Of a stretch of 42,097 bases of DNA, positions 26,050 to 33,893 are shown in pieces (positions within the stretch are counted from its first letter, which is position 1; each line of letters begins with the position of its first letter). Position numbers and translations under genes: made by a program. The stretch is from the NCBI GenBank assembly GCA_029935705.1, contig JAOZJU010000010.1:1-42097 (forward strand). Direction: 5' to 3'. Under the pieces are notes generated by a model. The model was given only the letters and a program-made list of their open reading frames with translations. It searched no databases and was not told the origin of the DNA. The DNA is from Arcobacteraceae bacterium. GTDB taxonomy: Bacteria > Campylobacterota > Campylobacteria > Campylobacterales > Arcobacteraceae.

Positions 26050-27813
26050 ATGATACAAATTCAAGAGTTAAGCAAAGAGACCAAAAACTACAAATACAAG
26101 ATATTGTTTTCTTTTATTTTGTTCTCTGCTTTGATGTTAGTCTCAGCAACACTAGTGCATATATATTTTACTAAACAAAATATCAAAGATGAGTTTATCT
26201 ACCAAAGTCAGCTTCAAGTCAAAGACAAAGCGATATATCTTGAAAGTTTCATCCAAAAAAGAGTAGACACAGTAAATGCAGTCAAAAAAAATCCCTATTT
26301 TGCTCAATTTATTGATTATAAAAACTACGAACACAACACAAACTTTCTGTTTTTTACTATATTAGAAGAGAACAAAGACTTTATGCAACTTAGATATATA
26401 GATGAGTATGGCGATGAAAAATTGAGGTTCGATAGAGAAAGAAGCGGTTCTGTCGGATACAAAACAGCCTATTTGCAAAACAAAAAAGATAGATACTACT
26501 TCAAAAAAACAAAACAACTCAAAGAAGATCAGGTATTTATATCGCAAATAGACTTTAATATTGAGAACAACAAAGTGCAAAAACCATATGTGCCAGTAGT
26601 TCGTATATCTACACCAATATATAGAGATGATAAGTTCAAAGGAATACTCATAGCAAATATATTTATAGATGATTTTATCAAACAGTGGACAAGTTCACCT
26701 ATATTTGATATAACTTTGATAAACCAGCAAAATAAGATAATATATAAAAACAACAAATACAACCACAACGATCTTTTTGGAAACAATATCCAACATATTT
26801 TAGATGAGAGTTTGATAAATGATGGTAAGAAATATATAAAAAAATTGCAAATACACAACTTTGTCATATATATTTGTTTGGAGAAAAAGAAAAAATTTAA
26901 ACAACAGATGATGACAAACAACATATATATGTCTATGATTATCTTACTTATCACATTTGTTTTGGCTATGGTTTTTGTCTATATCGTATCAAAACCTATA
27001 AACAGGATATTTAAAATTGCTATAGATAAATCAGAACAGCTTTATAAATTAGCAAATGAACTTGACCAAAAAGTAGATGAAGAGGTTAAGAAAAATCAAA
27101 AAAAAGATACAATGATACAACACCAAGAAAAGATGGCAGGTCTGGGCGATATGATAAGCAACATAGCTCACCAGTGGCGACAGCCTATAACTAGAGTATC
27201 ACTAATAGTTCAAAACCTAAAACTACTCAAAAAACAAAATATGCTAAAAGATAAACAGTTTTATGATAGTCTTGCTATAGCTCAAGACCAAATAGAGTTT
27301 ATATCAAATACAATAGATGATTTTCGAGAGTTTTATAAGTCAAATCAAAAGAAAGAAAAGTTTAGTATCGCAGAATCATTTAAAAAGATTTTAAAGATTG
27401 TTGAGCCTATGATAAAAAACTCAAATATACAAATAGAGATAAACGATAAAGATAGTATAAAAATATATGGCAATCAAAATCTTTTTATGCAAGCTATATT
27501 GACTATAATATCAAATGCCAAAGATGCTTTGGTTCAAAATAAACCCAAAAATCCAAAAATATCTATAAATATCTACAAAAAAGATGATAAAATTATGATA
27601 GATATTAAAAACAATGGCAAAGGTATAGAGAAAAATATAGTAAAAAATATATTTGAACCATACTTTAGCACCAAAGGTGACAAAGGAACTGGAACTGGAT
27701 TGTATCTATGTAAAAATATTATTTATGATAGTTTTGCTGGCAAAGTAGTGCTTGAAAATGCTCTAAATAGTGCAACTTTTAAAATCATTTTAGATAAACC
27801 ACCACAAGCTTAA
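26050..27813 (+). CDS. Membrane sensor histidine kinase with periplasmic Cache-like domain
   Basis: A 587-residue kinase. TM1 lies at 17-39, a periplasmic sensor region of about 250 residues resembling a double Cache domain (QLQVKDKAIYLESFIQKR at the start; RISTPIYRDDKFKGILIANI near the end) follows, and TM2 lies at about 296-318. A short coiled coil leads to the H-box MISNIAHQWRQPITR with phospho-acceptor His374. The N-box (ISNAKDAL), G1 (NNGKGI), F-box (IFEPYFSTK) and G2 (GTGTGLYLCK) of the ATPase domain are intact. HQWRQP is the H-box style common in Campylobacterota. No response regulator is adjacent, so this is an orphan kinase; the signal is unknown. Confidence 0.93.
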   Translation: MIQIQELSKETKNYKYKILFSFILFSALMLVSATLVHIYFTKQNIKDEFIYQSQLQVKDKAIYLESFIQKRVDTVNAVKKNPYFAQFIDYKNYEHNTNFLFFTILEENKDFMQLRYIDEYGDEKLRFDRERSGSVGYKTAYLQNKKDRYYFKKTKQLKEDQVFISQIDFNIENNKVQKPYVPVVRISTPIYRDDKFKGILIANIFIDDFIKQWTSSPIFDITLINQQNKIIYKNNKYNHNDLFGNNIQHILDESLINDGKKYIKKLQIHNFVIYICLEKKKKFKQQMMTNNIYMSMIILLITFVLAMVFVYIVSKPINRIFKIAIDKSEQLYKLANELDQKVDEEVKKNQKKDTMIQHQEKMAGLGDMISNIAHQWRQPITRVSLIVQNLKLLKKQNMLKDKQFYDSLAIAQDQIEFISNTIDDFREFYKSNQKKEKFSIAESFKKILKIVEPMIKNSNIQIEINDKDSIKIYGNQNLFMQAILTIISNAKDALVQNKPKNPKISINIYKKDDKIMIDIKNNGKGIEKNIVKNIFEPYFSTKGDKGTGTGLYLCKNIIYDSFAGKVVLENALNSATFKIILDKPPQA

Positions 27814-27888
27814 GAGCCTCTTTGTGAAGTACTGCTGTCATATATGTGGCACTATTTTACAACCAATATCTTACTGAAGTCTCTTCTT

Positions 27889-28170
27889 TTAGCAGTTGTC
27901 GCACTCTTTTATGTCAAGATCTTTTAAAAGCTTCTCTATAAACACACCAGGGTCTCTTGAACCTACATGTTCATCTCCACTAAACTCTATGCTAAATGAA
28001 CTTGAAGTTTTGCTTGTATTTTTATGGATCACTTCTGGAAATATCTTGGTCTCTCTCTCTACTTTGCCAACTGCTTCACAAATCTCTACTCTGTCATCTT
28101 TATCTTCATAAGAGATTATCATCCTCATATAGTTCTCTTCCATCTTTACTACTACTGTTTTTTTACCCAT
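27889..28170 (-). CDS. Unrecognised 93-residue protein with C-terminal CxxC
   Basis: A soluble, strongly charged 93-residue protein, rich in Lys/Glu in its first half. Strand-like stretches (KKTVVVKMEENYMRMIISYED) are followed by a Ser-rich middle and a helix near the end (VFIEKLLKDLDI), and it closes with E-C-D-N-C. AAGGA lies 8 bases before ATG 28170, and an extended -10 (TGGTATAAT) lies at 28200-28192 on this strand, so the gene has a proper promoter. It is divergent from coaBC and convergent with the kinase. I do not recognise the family. Confidence 0.75.
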   Translation of the reverse strand: MGKKTVVVKMEENYMRMIISYEDKDDRVEICEAVGKVERETKIFPEVIHKNTSKTSSSFSIEFSGDEHVGSRDPGVFIEKLLKDLDIKECDNC

Positions 28171-28191
28171 TTTTGTCCTTTTTTGTGTAAA

Positions 28192-28224
28192 ATTATACCA
28201 TATTAAATTTAATTTTGGTATAAT
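28192..28224. promoter_or_regulatory. Mirror-image divergent extended -10 promoters
   Basis: ATTATACCA (28192-28200) and TGGTATAAT (28216-28224) are exact reverse complements, separated by 15 A/T bases. Each is an extended -10: the left one serves the small gene ending at 27889, the right one coaBC. For coaBC only 6 bases (aaagct) separate the -10 from ATG 28231. A start of transcription at the A of the ATG would give a leaderless message, and there is no ribosome binding site to argue against it. The minus-strand gene has a leader of about 15 bases with AAGGA. Confidence 0.65.
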
Positions 28225-28230
28225 AAAGCT

Positions 28231-29499
28231 ATGATATTAAAAAATAAAAAAATTCTACTAGCAATCACAGGCAGTATCGCTGTATATAAGGTAGTCGAAT
28301 TGATAAGAGTTTATATAAAAGCAGGAGCAGATGTAAAAGTAACAATCACACCATCGGCACTTAAATTTATATCCAAATTGACTCTACAAACCATAAGCAC
28401 TCATGATGTGTTGTGTGACGATAACGAAAGTTGGTCTCACTCAAACTTTTTTAACCATATAGCACTATCAAAATGGGCAGATACCATAGTAGTAGCACCA
28501 GCAACCGCAAATACCATAAACAAACTATCAAACGGCATAGCAGACAATATCCTGCTTCAAACCATATTGGCTTTTGATGGCAAAAAACTTTTGTGTCCAT
28601 CTGCAAATACAAAGATGCTTAACAACCCTATAACCAAAGCAAACATAAAGATGCTTAAGCTTTGCAACTTTAAAATAGTAGAACCAATCTCTAAAACTTT
28701 AGCTTGTGGCGATGAGGGTTTTGGAGCCTTAGCAGAGATAGAGGATATATTTCACAACACAGCGAGAATTTTACTTGAAAATGAGTACTATAAAGATAGA
28801 CTTGTAGTAGTATCAAGTGGTGGCACTATTGAGAGTATTGATGATATGCGATATATTAGCAACCACAGCAGTGGCAAGATGGCAAACTCTATAGCAAAAT
28901 CTTTGTTTTATCAAGGGGCAGATGTATGTATGGTTAAGACAAAAACAGCTTTAGATGTAGGCATAAAAGATATTCATGTCATAGAAGTAGATAGTGCAAA
29001 AGAGATGTATGATATGATAAAACAGTGTATAGTTATAGCAAAAAAGGGTAAATTGACAGATGAAACACTCATGGATAACTCGACTAAAAAACATATTTTA
29101 AAAAAACCATACTTTTTTGCTCTATGTGCTGTAAGTGATTGGAGAGTAAGATATCCACAAACTGGCAAAATAAAGAAAAAAGATATAGGAGATATTTGGC
29201 ACTTAGAGTTAAAACAAAATATAGATATATTAAAATCTATTGACAAAAGTGATATATATACCATAGGTTTTAAAGCAGAGATGGATCAACAAATCGCAAC
29301 TAAAAGTGCAAAAGATATGTTAAAAGAAAAAAATCTTTCAGCAGTGTGTTTAAATATATTAAACAAAGATAGTTTTGGCAGTGATGAAAATAGTATAACT
29401 ATTGTATATAAAGATGAGATGATAAAGTTAGACAAACAAAACAAACTGGATCTATCTTTTGTTTTGCTTAAAAGTTTGGAAAAAAAGTTTGACAAATAG
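28231..29499 (+). CDS. coaBC: Bifunctional phosphopantothenoylcysteine decarboxylase/phosphopantothenate--cysteine ligase
   Basis: Two consecutive steps of coenzyme A synthesis in one 422-residue protein. The N-terminal CoaC flavoprotein domain starts ILLAITGSIAVYKVVELIR and contains the active-site His in SHSNFFNHIALS and the P-S-A-N-x-x-M region (CPSANTKMLNNPI), followed by the conserved ACGDEGFGALAE. The CoaB domain begins near 190 with VVSSGGTIESIDDMRYISN and includes HSSGKMANSIA and GFKAE. All key blocks are present. In Campylobacter this gene also precedes uppS. It has no Shine-Dalgarno; see the promoter entry. Confidence 0.95.
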   Translation: MILKNKKILLAITGSIAVYKVVELIRVYIKAGADVKVTITPSALKFISKLTLQTISTHDVLCDDNESWSHSNFFNHIALSKWADTIVVAPATANTINKLSNGIADNILLQTILAFDGKKLLCPSANTKMLNNPITKANIKMLKLCNFKIVEPISKTLACGDEGFGALAEIEDIFHNTARILLENEYYKDRLVVVSSGGTIESIDDMRYISNHSSGKMANSIAKSLFYQGADVCMVKTKTALDVGIKDIHVIEVDSAKEMYDMIKQCIVIAKKGKLTDETLMDNSTKKHILKKPYFFALCAVSDWRVRYPQTGKIKKKDIGDIWHLELKQNIDILKSIDKSDIYTIGFKAEMDQQIATKSAKDMLKEKNLSAVCLNILNKDSFGSDENSITIVYKDEMIKLDKQNKLDLSFVLLKSLEKKFDK

Positions 29500-29506
29500 T
29501 CACAAT

Positions 29507-30178
29507 ATGCCTACACATATAGCTATAGTGATGGACGGCAATGGCAGATGGGCAAAAAAAAGAGGCCTAAAAAGAAAAGAGGGACATAAACAAGGAGCGA
29601 AAACGACTAGATCTATCACAGAACACTGTGCTAAAATTGGTATCAAATATCTTACTTTGTATGCTTTTTCTACAGAAAACTGGAATAGACCAAAAGTTGA
29701 AGTGGAGTTTCTTATGAAACTATTACAAAAGTATCTAAAACAAGAGTTAGAAACATACCTATCAAACAATATCATATTTGATACGATAGGAGATATAACA
29801 GTATTGTCAAAAACTCTTCAAAAACTGATAAAAGATACAAAGGCAAAAACTAAAAACAATACAGGACTTACTCAAATCTTAGCTTTGAACTATGGTTCAC
29901 ACGATGAGATAGTAAGAGCTGCAAATAAACTTCAAAAAAACAATAGTAAAATAACAATAAAATCTATCAAAAACCATCTTGATACATCGAGGTTTCCTGA
30001 TGTTGATATATTTTTAAGAACAGGTGGCGAAAAAAGAGTTTCAAACTTTTTATTGTGGCAAATAGCATATACTGAGATATTTTTTGTAGATGAGTTTTGG
30101 CCAGATTTTGATGAAAAACAGTTAGATGCGATTATATCACAATTTTACAATCGTCATAGGAGATACGGTGCTCTTTGA
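29507..30178 (+). CDS. uppS: Undecaprenyl diphosphate synthase
   Basis: cis-Prenyltransferase that builds the C55 lipid carrier for peptidoglycan and O-antigen. The 223-residue protein starts MPTHIAIVMDGNGRWAKKRG with catalytic Asp10. YAFSTENWNRPKVEVEFLM and the C-terminal DIFLRTGGEKRVSNFLLWQ (pyrophosphate-binding Arg residues) follow. An upstream in-frame ATG at 29459 lies inside coaBC and adds 16 residues not expected in the family, so ATG 29507 is preferred although its ribosome binding site is weak. The classic RxSNFLLWQ is complete, so the enzyme should be active. Confidence 0.95.
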   Translation: MPTHIAIVMDGNGRWAKKRGLKRKEGHKQGAKTTRSITEHCAKIGIKYLTLYAFSTENWNRPKVEVEFLMKLLQKYLKQELETYLSNNIIFDTIGDITVLSKTLQKLIKDTKAKTKNNTGLTQILALNYGSHDEIVRAANKLQKNNSKITIKSIKNHLDTSRFPDVDIFLRTGGEKRVSNFLLWQIAYTEIFFVDEFWPDFDEKQLDAIISQFYNRHRRYGAL

Positions 30179-30920
30179 TATGATATTGGTTTTGATTGTA
30201 GGAGCTGTGGTTGGTTCGTTTTTAAATATGCTTATATATAGATTGCCGCTAAAGATATCACTCATATCGCCAAATCGTTCATTTTGTCCAAAATGCAAAA
30301 AGAGCATAAGTCCTAAACACAACATACCTATAATATCATACATATTTTTAAAAGGTAAATGTGCAATGTGCCACGAAGCTATATCAACAAGATATATAAT
30401 AGTAGAGCTATTAAGTGGTTTTGTCGCTTTGGTTTTATTTTTAAAATTAAACTTAAATACAGATTTTTTTATAGTTTGTGTGGTGTTTTATCTTTTGATA
30501 CTTTTGTCGTTTATTGATTTAAAATACAAAGCAGTGCCTGATTATCTTTTAGTTTTGGTTTTAATAACCTCTATGTTTTATAGCGATTTTGATATCACAG
30601 CAGCCTTGCTTTTTGCAGGTTCATTCTCTTTGCTTGAGTTTTTTGTGACATTTTATATACAAAATATCAAATACAAAATTACAAAAGATAAACAACTGCT
30701 TCATATGAAAGCCTTAGGCGAGGGGGATATACCAATAGTAGCGGTTATTGGTGGAGTGCTTGGAGTTTATCTTGGTGCTATTGGAGTTGTTGTTGGTGCC
30801 TTGGTAGCTCTGTTGCCATCTTTGATCAACAAAGAGTTAAAAACTGCTTTTATACCATATCTTTCAATCGGGTTGTTTGTAGTTTTTCTATTTGACGATA
30901 TGATAAAGGTGTGGTTTTGA
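30168..30920 (+). CDS. Type IV prepilin peptidase (A24 family)
   Basis: Inner membrane aspartic protease that cleaves, and in many cases N-methylates, type IV pilin-like precursors. From GTG 30168 the protein has 250 residues: AGGAG lies 5 bases upstream; ATG 30180 is the alternative. The N-terminal methylase-like domain has two CxxC pairs (Cys40/43 and Cys65/68). The catalytic aspartates are Asp117 (SFIDLKYKAVPD) and Asp187 (GEGD, the family GxGD). Seven or eight membrane helices are visible. No pilin gene is in this window. The position between uppS and the LPS permease is shared with Campylobacter. Confidence 0.93.
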   Translation: MLFDMILVLIVGAVVGSFLNMLIYRLPLKISLISPNRSFCPKCKKSISPKHNIPIISYIFLKGKCAMCHEAISTRYIIVELLSGFVALVLFLKLNLNTDFFIVCVVFYLLILLSFIDLKYKAVPDYLLVLVLITSMFYSDFDITAALLFAGSFSLLEFFVTFYIQNIKYKITKDKQLLHMKALGEGDIPIVAVIGGVLGVYLGAIGVVVGALVALLPSLINKELKTAFIPYLSIGLFVVFLFDDMIKVWF

Positions 30921-31942
30921 TATTAAAAAAATATATCCTAATCAGTTTTGCTTCAAGTTTCTTTCCTATATTTGGAGTCCTTTTTAGTATCATCTCTTTG
31001 ATAAATTTGGTCAAAATAGCATCTATGACATCGGTAGTGAATATATCATTTGATGAGCTATCTTTGTTGTATTTTTATAGTTTGCCACAAATTTTGTATA
31101 TGATTATACCAGTATCGTTTTTTATAGGAGCAATAAGTGGTATAGCAAAACTTACAACCCAATACGAACTGCTGGTTTTGTCAGCTATTGGTATCAAACC
31201 AACTAAAGTGCTAAGGATATTTATACCACTTGCTTTTGTGATTAGTTTTAGTCTGTTTCTTTTATCGCAAATAATCATACCAAAGACATCCTATTTGTCA
31301 GAACTATTTTTAAAAGAAAAAAGTCAAGAGGCGGCATTGAACATAAAAGCATCGCAATTTGGACAAAAATTTGGAAAATGGATGGTATTTATAAGCGACA
31401 AAGATACAGATAGATTAACTGATATCAAACTATTTGAAGACAATGACGAAAAAAGCAGATTTATCATATCCTCAACAGCAAATATTGAAAACAAAAGTGG
31501 AGATATATCACTAAAACTAAAAGATGGTTTTGGCTATTTTGACAAAGAATCAACCAAACATAGCATAGATATACTCTCTTTTAAAGAGCTGATTATCTTA
31601 AACAAACAAAAACAGATTGTTTATAAAAATTTTGAAAATTTTGAAAAATATTGGCAAGAGATAAAAAAAAGCAAAAAAAAGGCTATAGATTTTAGTGAAA
31701 CAGTGCATGAGATATTGTTCCCTATCGTTATGGTATTTTTCATCATCTCGCTTGGTTATTTTAATCCACGATTTGCTACAAATAAGGCATCTATGCTTGG
31801 ATTTGCAATATTTTTGGCATATTTTGTTTTATATACAAATATATCAAAAATCTATCCTTTTGCCTCTATGATAGTGCTGCCATTGTTTTGGTTGATTTTG
31901 TCATATATCATCTATGTCAAAACCATAAAGTTTAGATATTGA
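30917..31942 (+). CDS. LptF/LptG family LPS export permease
   Basis: Membrane subunit of the ABC transporter that extracts lipopolysaccharide from the inner membrane and passes it to the periplasmic bridge. The 341-residue protein has the YjgP/YjgQ plan: membrane helices near 10-35, 55-75 and 98-120, a periplasmic domain of about 150 residues (SQFGQKFGKWMVFISDKD, then strand-rich), and three C-terminal helices. TTG 30917 has AAAGG 7 bases upstream; GTG 30911 is the other candidate. I cannot separate LptF from LptG by eye. It overlaps both neighbours by 4 bases. Confidence 0.87.
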   Translation: MILKKYILISFASSFFPIFGVLFSIISLINLVKIASMTSVVNISFDELSLLYFYSLPQILYMIIPVSFFIGAISGIAKLTTQYELLVLSAIGIKPTKVLRIFIPLAFVISFSLFLLSQIIIPKTSYLSELFLKEKSQEAALNIKASQFGQKFGKWMVFISDKDTDRLTDIKLFEDNDEKSRFIISSTANIENKSGDISLKLKDGFGYFDKESTKHSIDILSFKELIILNKQKQIVYKNFENFEKYWQEIKKSKKKAIDFSETVHEILFPIVMVFFIISLGYFNPRFATNKASMLGFAIFLAYFVLYTNISKIYPFASMIVLPLFWLILSYIIYVKTIKFRY

Positions 31943-32676
31943 CAAATATTAAATTAGTTTTCTCTTATGATGGTTCTAGATATTATGGCAGTCAAATTCA
32001 GCCACAAAAGAAAACTGTAGCATATGAGTTTGAAAAGATTTTTAAAAAACTAAATATCAACTCCAAACTAATTTTAAGTGGTAGAACAGACAAAAATGTC
32101 CATGCTACAAACCAAGTAGCCAACATATTTGTGCCACCATTTTGGACAGATATGAAAAAACTTTTTCATATAATATCTACTCAACTGCCAAAATCAATAG
32201 AGCTTAAATCATTAAGTGAAGTTTCACCTACTTTTCATGCGAGATTTAGTGCCAAAAAAAGAGTTTATAGATATATCATAACACAGAAAAAACCCTCTGT
32301 TTATCAAGAACCATATATCACATACCATAAAGAACAAATTGATAAAAATTTGATAACAAGCTCTATGAAAGAGTTTGTAGGCAGATATGATTTTAGAAAT
32401 TTTTCAAAGGATCTGCCAAAAGAACAAAACAGCATAAGAGAGATATATGAGGCTAAATTTTACAAACACAAAGATATCTATCTGTTTAAGTTTGTAGCAA
32501 ATAGTTTTTTAAGAGGGCAGATACGACTTATGGTAGCTTTGTTGCTTGATATATCTTCTAAAAAAGCAAACAAAAAAGATATAAAACAGATGCTTTTTTT
32601 AAAAACGAAAAAACAACTAACACAAGCACCACCAAATGGTTTGTATCTTACTAAAATTTTTTATAAAACATATTAG
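31939..32676 (+). CDS. truA: tRNA pseudouridine(38-40) synthase
   Basis: Converts uridines 38-40 of tRNA anticodon stems to pseudouridine. The 245-residue protein has the catalytic Asp51 in S-G-R-T-D-K-N-V-H-A and conserved FHARFSAKKRVYRYII near 87-102, NFLRGQIR-like (NSFLRGQIRLMVALLL) near 190, and YLTKIFY at the end. The canonical motif GRTDxGVHA reads GRTDKNVHA here. The start is TTG 31939, overlapping the permease stop (TTGA). Its place after the permease matches Campylobacter gene order. Confidence 0.95.
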   Translation: MTNIKLVFSYDGSRYYGSQIQPQKKTVAYEFEKIFKKLNINSKLILSGRTDKNVHATNQVANIFVPPFWTDMKKLFHIISTQLPKSIELKSLSEVSPTFHARFSAKKRVYRYIITQKKPSVYQEPYITYHKEQIDKNLITSSMKEFVGRYDFRNFSKDLPKEQNSIREIYEAKFYKHKDIYLFKFVANSFLRGQIRLMVALLLDISSKKANKKDIKQMLFLKTKKQLTQAPPNGLYLTKIFYKTY

Positions 32677-32716
32677 GACAATTTTTGTCTTAATATAGAT
32701 TTTTTAAGAATTTTTT

Positions 32717-32724
32717 GCTATAAT
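32717..32724 (+). promoter_or_regulatory. Extended -10 of the peroxiredoxin-superoxide reductase operon
   Basis: TATAAT at 32719-32724 is preceded by TG-C (32717), an extended -10. AAAAAGGAGAG gives a strong ribosome binding site before ATG 32745. Upstream is T-rich without a good -35. I looked for a PerR-like box and saw none that is convincing. Confidence 0.55.
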
Positions 32725-32744
32725 AAACTACAAAAAGGAGAGAT

Positions 32745-33341
32745 ATGTTAGTAACAAAAAAAGCCCCAGATTTCACAGCTACAGCAGTGATGGCAGATGG
32801 GCAGATAAATGAGAATTTTAATCTATACAAAAATTTTGGTAAAAAAGGAACAGTTCTGTTTTTTTACCCACTTGATTTTACATTTGTTTGTCCTTCTGAG
32901 ATTATTGCTTTTTCAAAAAGGGCAGATGATTTTAAAAGTCGTGGTGTAAATATAATAGGTGTATCCGTAGATAGCCAGTTTTCACACTTTGCTTGGAGAG
33001 AAACTCCAGTAGCAAAGGGCGGAATAGGGCGAGTCAATATGCCACTTGTAGCAGACCTGACTAAAAGTATAAGTAGTGATTATGATGTTCTTTTAGATGG
33101 TGGAGTTGCTTTGAGAGGTTCATTTTTGATAGATATAGATGGAACAATACGACATCAAGTAGTAAACGACCTGCCACTTGGCAGAAACATAGACGAGATG
33201 ATTAGAATGGTAGATACTATGCTTTATACAAATGAGCATGGAGAGGTATGTCCTGCTGGCTGGAACAGTGGAGATGAAGCGATGAAAGCAGACACAGAAG
33301 GTGTGGCTGAGTATTTAAAAAATCATGAAGGAGATTTATAA
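32745..33341 (+). CDS. Typical 2-Cys peroxiredoxin
   Basis: Thiol peroxidase of 198 residues in the AhpC/Prx1 group. Peroxidatic Cys49 sits in D-F-T-F-V-C-P-S-E and resolving Cys169 in E-V-C-P-A-G-W. The active-site Thr and Arg are also in place (YPLDFTFVCP; FAWRETP). A GGIG motif near 92-95 resembles the GGLG of peroxidation-sensitive enzymes, but the matching C-terminal YF is absent (EYLKNH). Reductant is unknown (no AhpF in the window). It shares one base with the downstream superoxide reductase gene (TAATG), a meaningful partnership. Confidence 0.95.
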   Translation: MLVTKKAPDFTATAVMADGQINENFNLYKNFGKKGTVLFFYPLDFTFVCPSEIIAFSKRADDFKSRGVNIIGVSVDSQFSHFAWRETPVAKGGIGRVNMPLVADLTKSISSDYDVLLDGGVALRGSFLIDIDGTIRHQVVNDLPLGRNIDEMIRMVDTMLYTNEHGEVCPAGWNSGDEAMKADTEGVAEYLKNHEGDL

Positions 33342-33724
33342 TGCCAAAAATAAACAAATATACCGATATAAGCGAGATTGATAGAGAAGCAAAAAAAGAT
33401 TTGATAGATAGACATAGTCCATTTGTACATTGTAGCGACACAGCAAAAGCTGGTGAGCCATTTGAAGTTACTGTCAAGATGGGGAACGAATACACTCATC
33501 CAGATGATTTTGACCACTATATTGAGTCTGTATCATTGTTCAATGGCGATGTTTTGTTGGCAAAAGCGACATATGTGCCAGGAACACTTGGAAATATAAA
33601 AGCTCACAATACGACAACTTTTACTATAATTCCACAAACCAAAAAACTAAACCTTGTAGCTCATGGATACTGTACCAAACATGGTATTTGGGAAGGAACA
33701 CCAAAAGAGGTAGCAGTCCAATAG
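33341..33724 (+). CDS. Superoxide reductase, neelaredoxin type (class II)
   Basis: Reduces superoxide to hydrogen peroxide at a mononuclear iron centre without making oxygen. The 127-residue protein lacks the N-terminal rubredoxin-like domain, so it is class II. Iron ligands visible are His25 (DRHSP), His53 (THP), His59 (DHY), Cys111 and His114 (C-T-K-H-G-I-W). The family E-K-H-V-P before the first histidine reads D-R-H-S-P here, so the lysine that helps steer superoxide is replaced by arginine. The peroxide it makes can be removed by the peroxiredoxin encoded just upstream, one base overlapping. Confidence 0.88.
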   Translation: MPKINKYTDISEIDREAKKDLIDRHSPFVHCSDTAKAGEPFEVTVKMGNEYTHPDDFDHYIESVSLFNGDVLLAKATYVPGTLGNIKAHNTTTFTIIPQTKKLNLVAHGYCTKHGIWEGTPKEVAVQ

Positions 33725-33777
33725 AGCCTTAAAACAAAACAACAAAAAAGAGCAGTTGTTTTATACTCATAAAGTAT

Positions 33778-33798
33778 GACCTCTTGATTTTAGAGGTC
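33778..33798 (+). terminator. Stem-loop terminator after superoxide reductase
   Basis: GACCTCT (33778-33784) pairs with AGAGGTC (33792-33798) around a TGATTTT loop, 54 bases after the stop codon. The downstream tract (tactttgtt) is only partly T-rich, so it may be a weak intrinsic terminator or an mRNA-stabilising hairpin. Confidence 0.6.
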
Positions 33799-33839
33799 TA
33801 CTTTGTTAAATATCCAAAAATAATATAAATATCATACTC

Positions 33840-33874
33840 GTTTAATCATAATTTAAACTAATATATAGTATAAT
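33840..33874 (+). promoter_or_regulatory. lysR-type gene promoter with interrupted dyad
   Basis: TATAAT (33869-33874) lies 20 bases before ATG 33894. The dyad GTTTAA-tcataat-TTAAAC (33840-33858) overlaps the -35 position and has the size of a LysR-type recognition site, so autoregulation is plausible. AAAAGGA precedes the ATG. Confidence 0.45.
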
Positions 33875-33893
33875 CTACACAAAAGGATATAGT

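Noticed and set aside
28024-28206. Plus-strand frames opposite the 93-residue gene
   Set aside because: Leu/Ser/Cys-rich composition typical of the reverse strand of a real gene; the minus-strand frame has a promoter and ribosome binding site.
32676-32695. GACAA-ttt-TTGTC after truA as a terminator
   Set aside because: A 5-bp AT-rich stem with a 3-base loop is too weak to claim, although T-runs follow.
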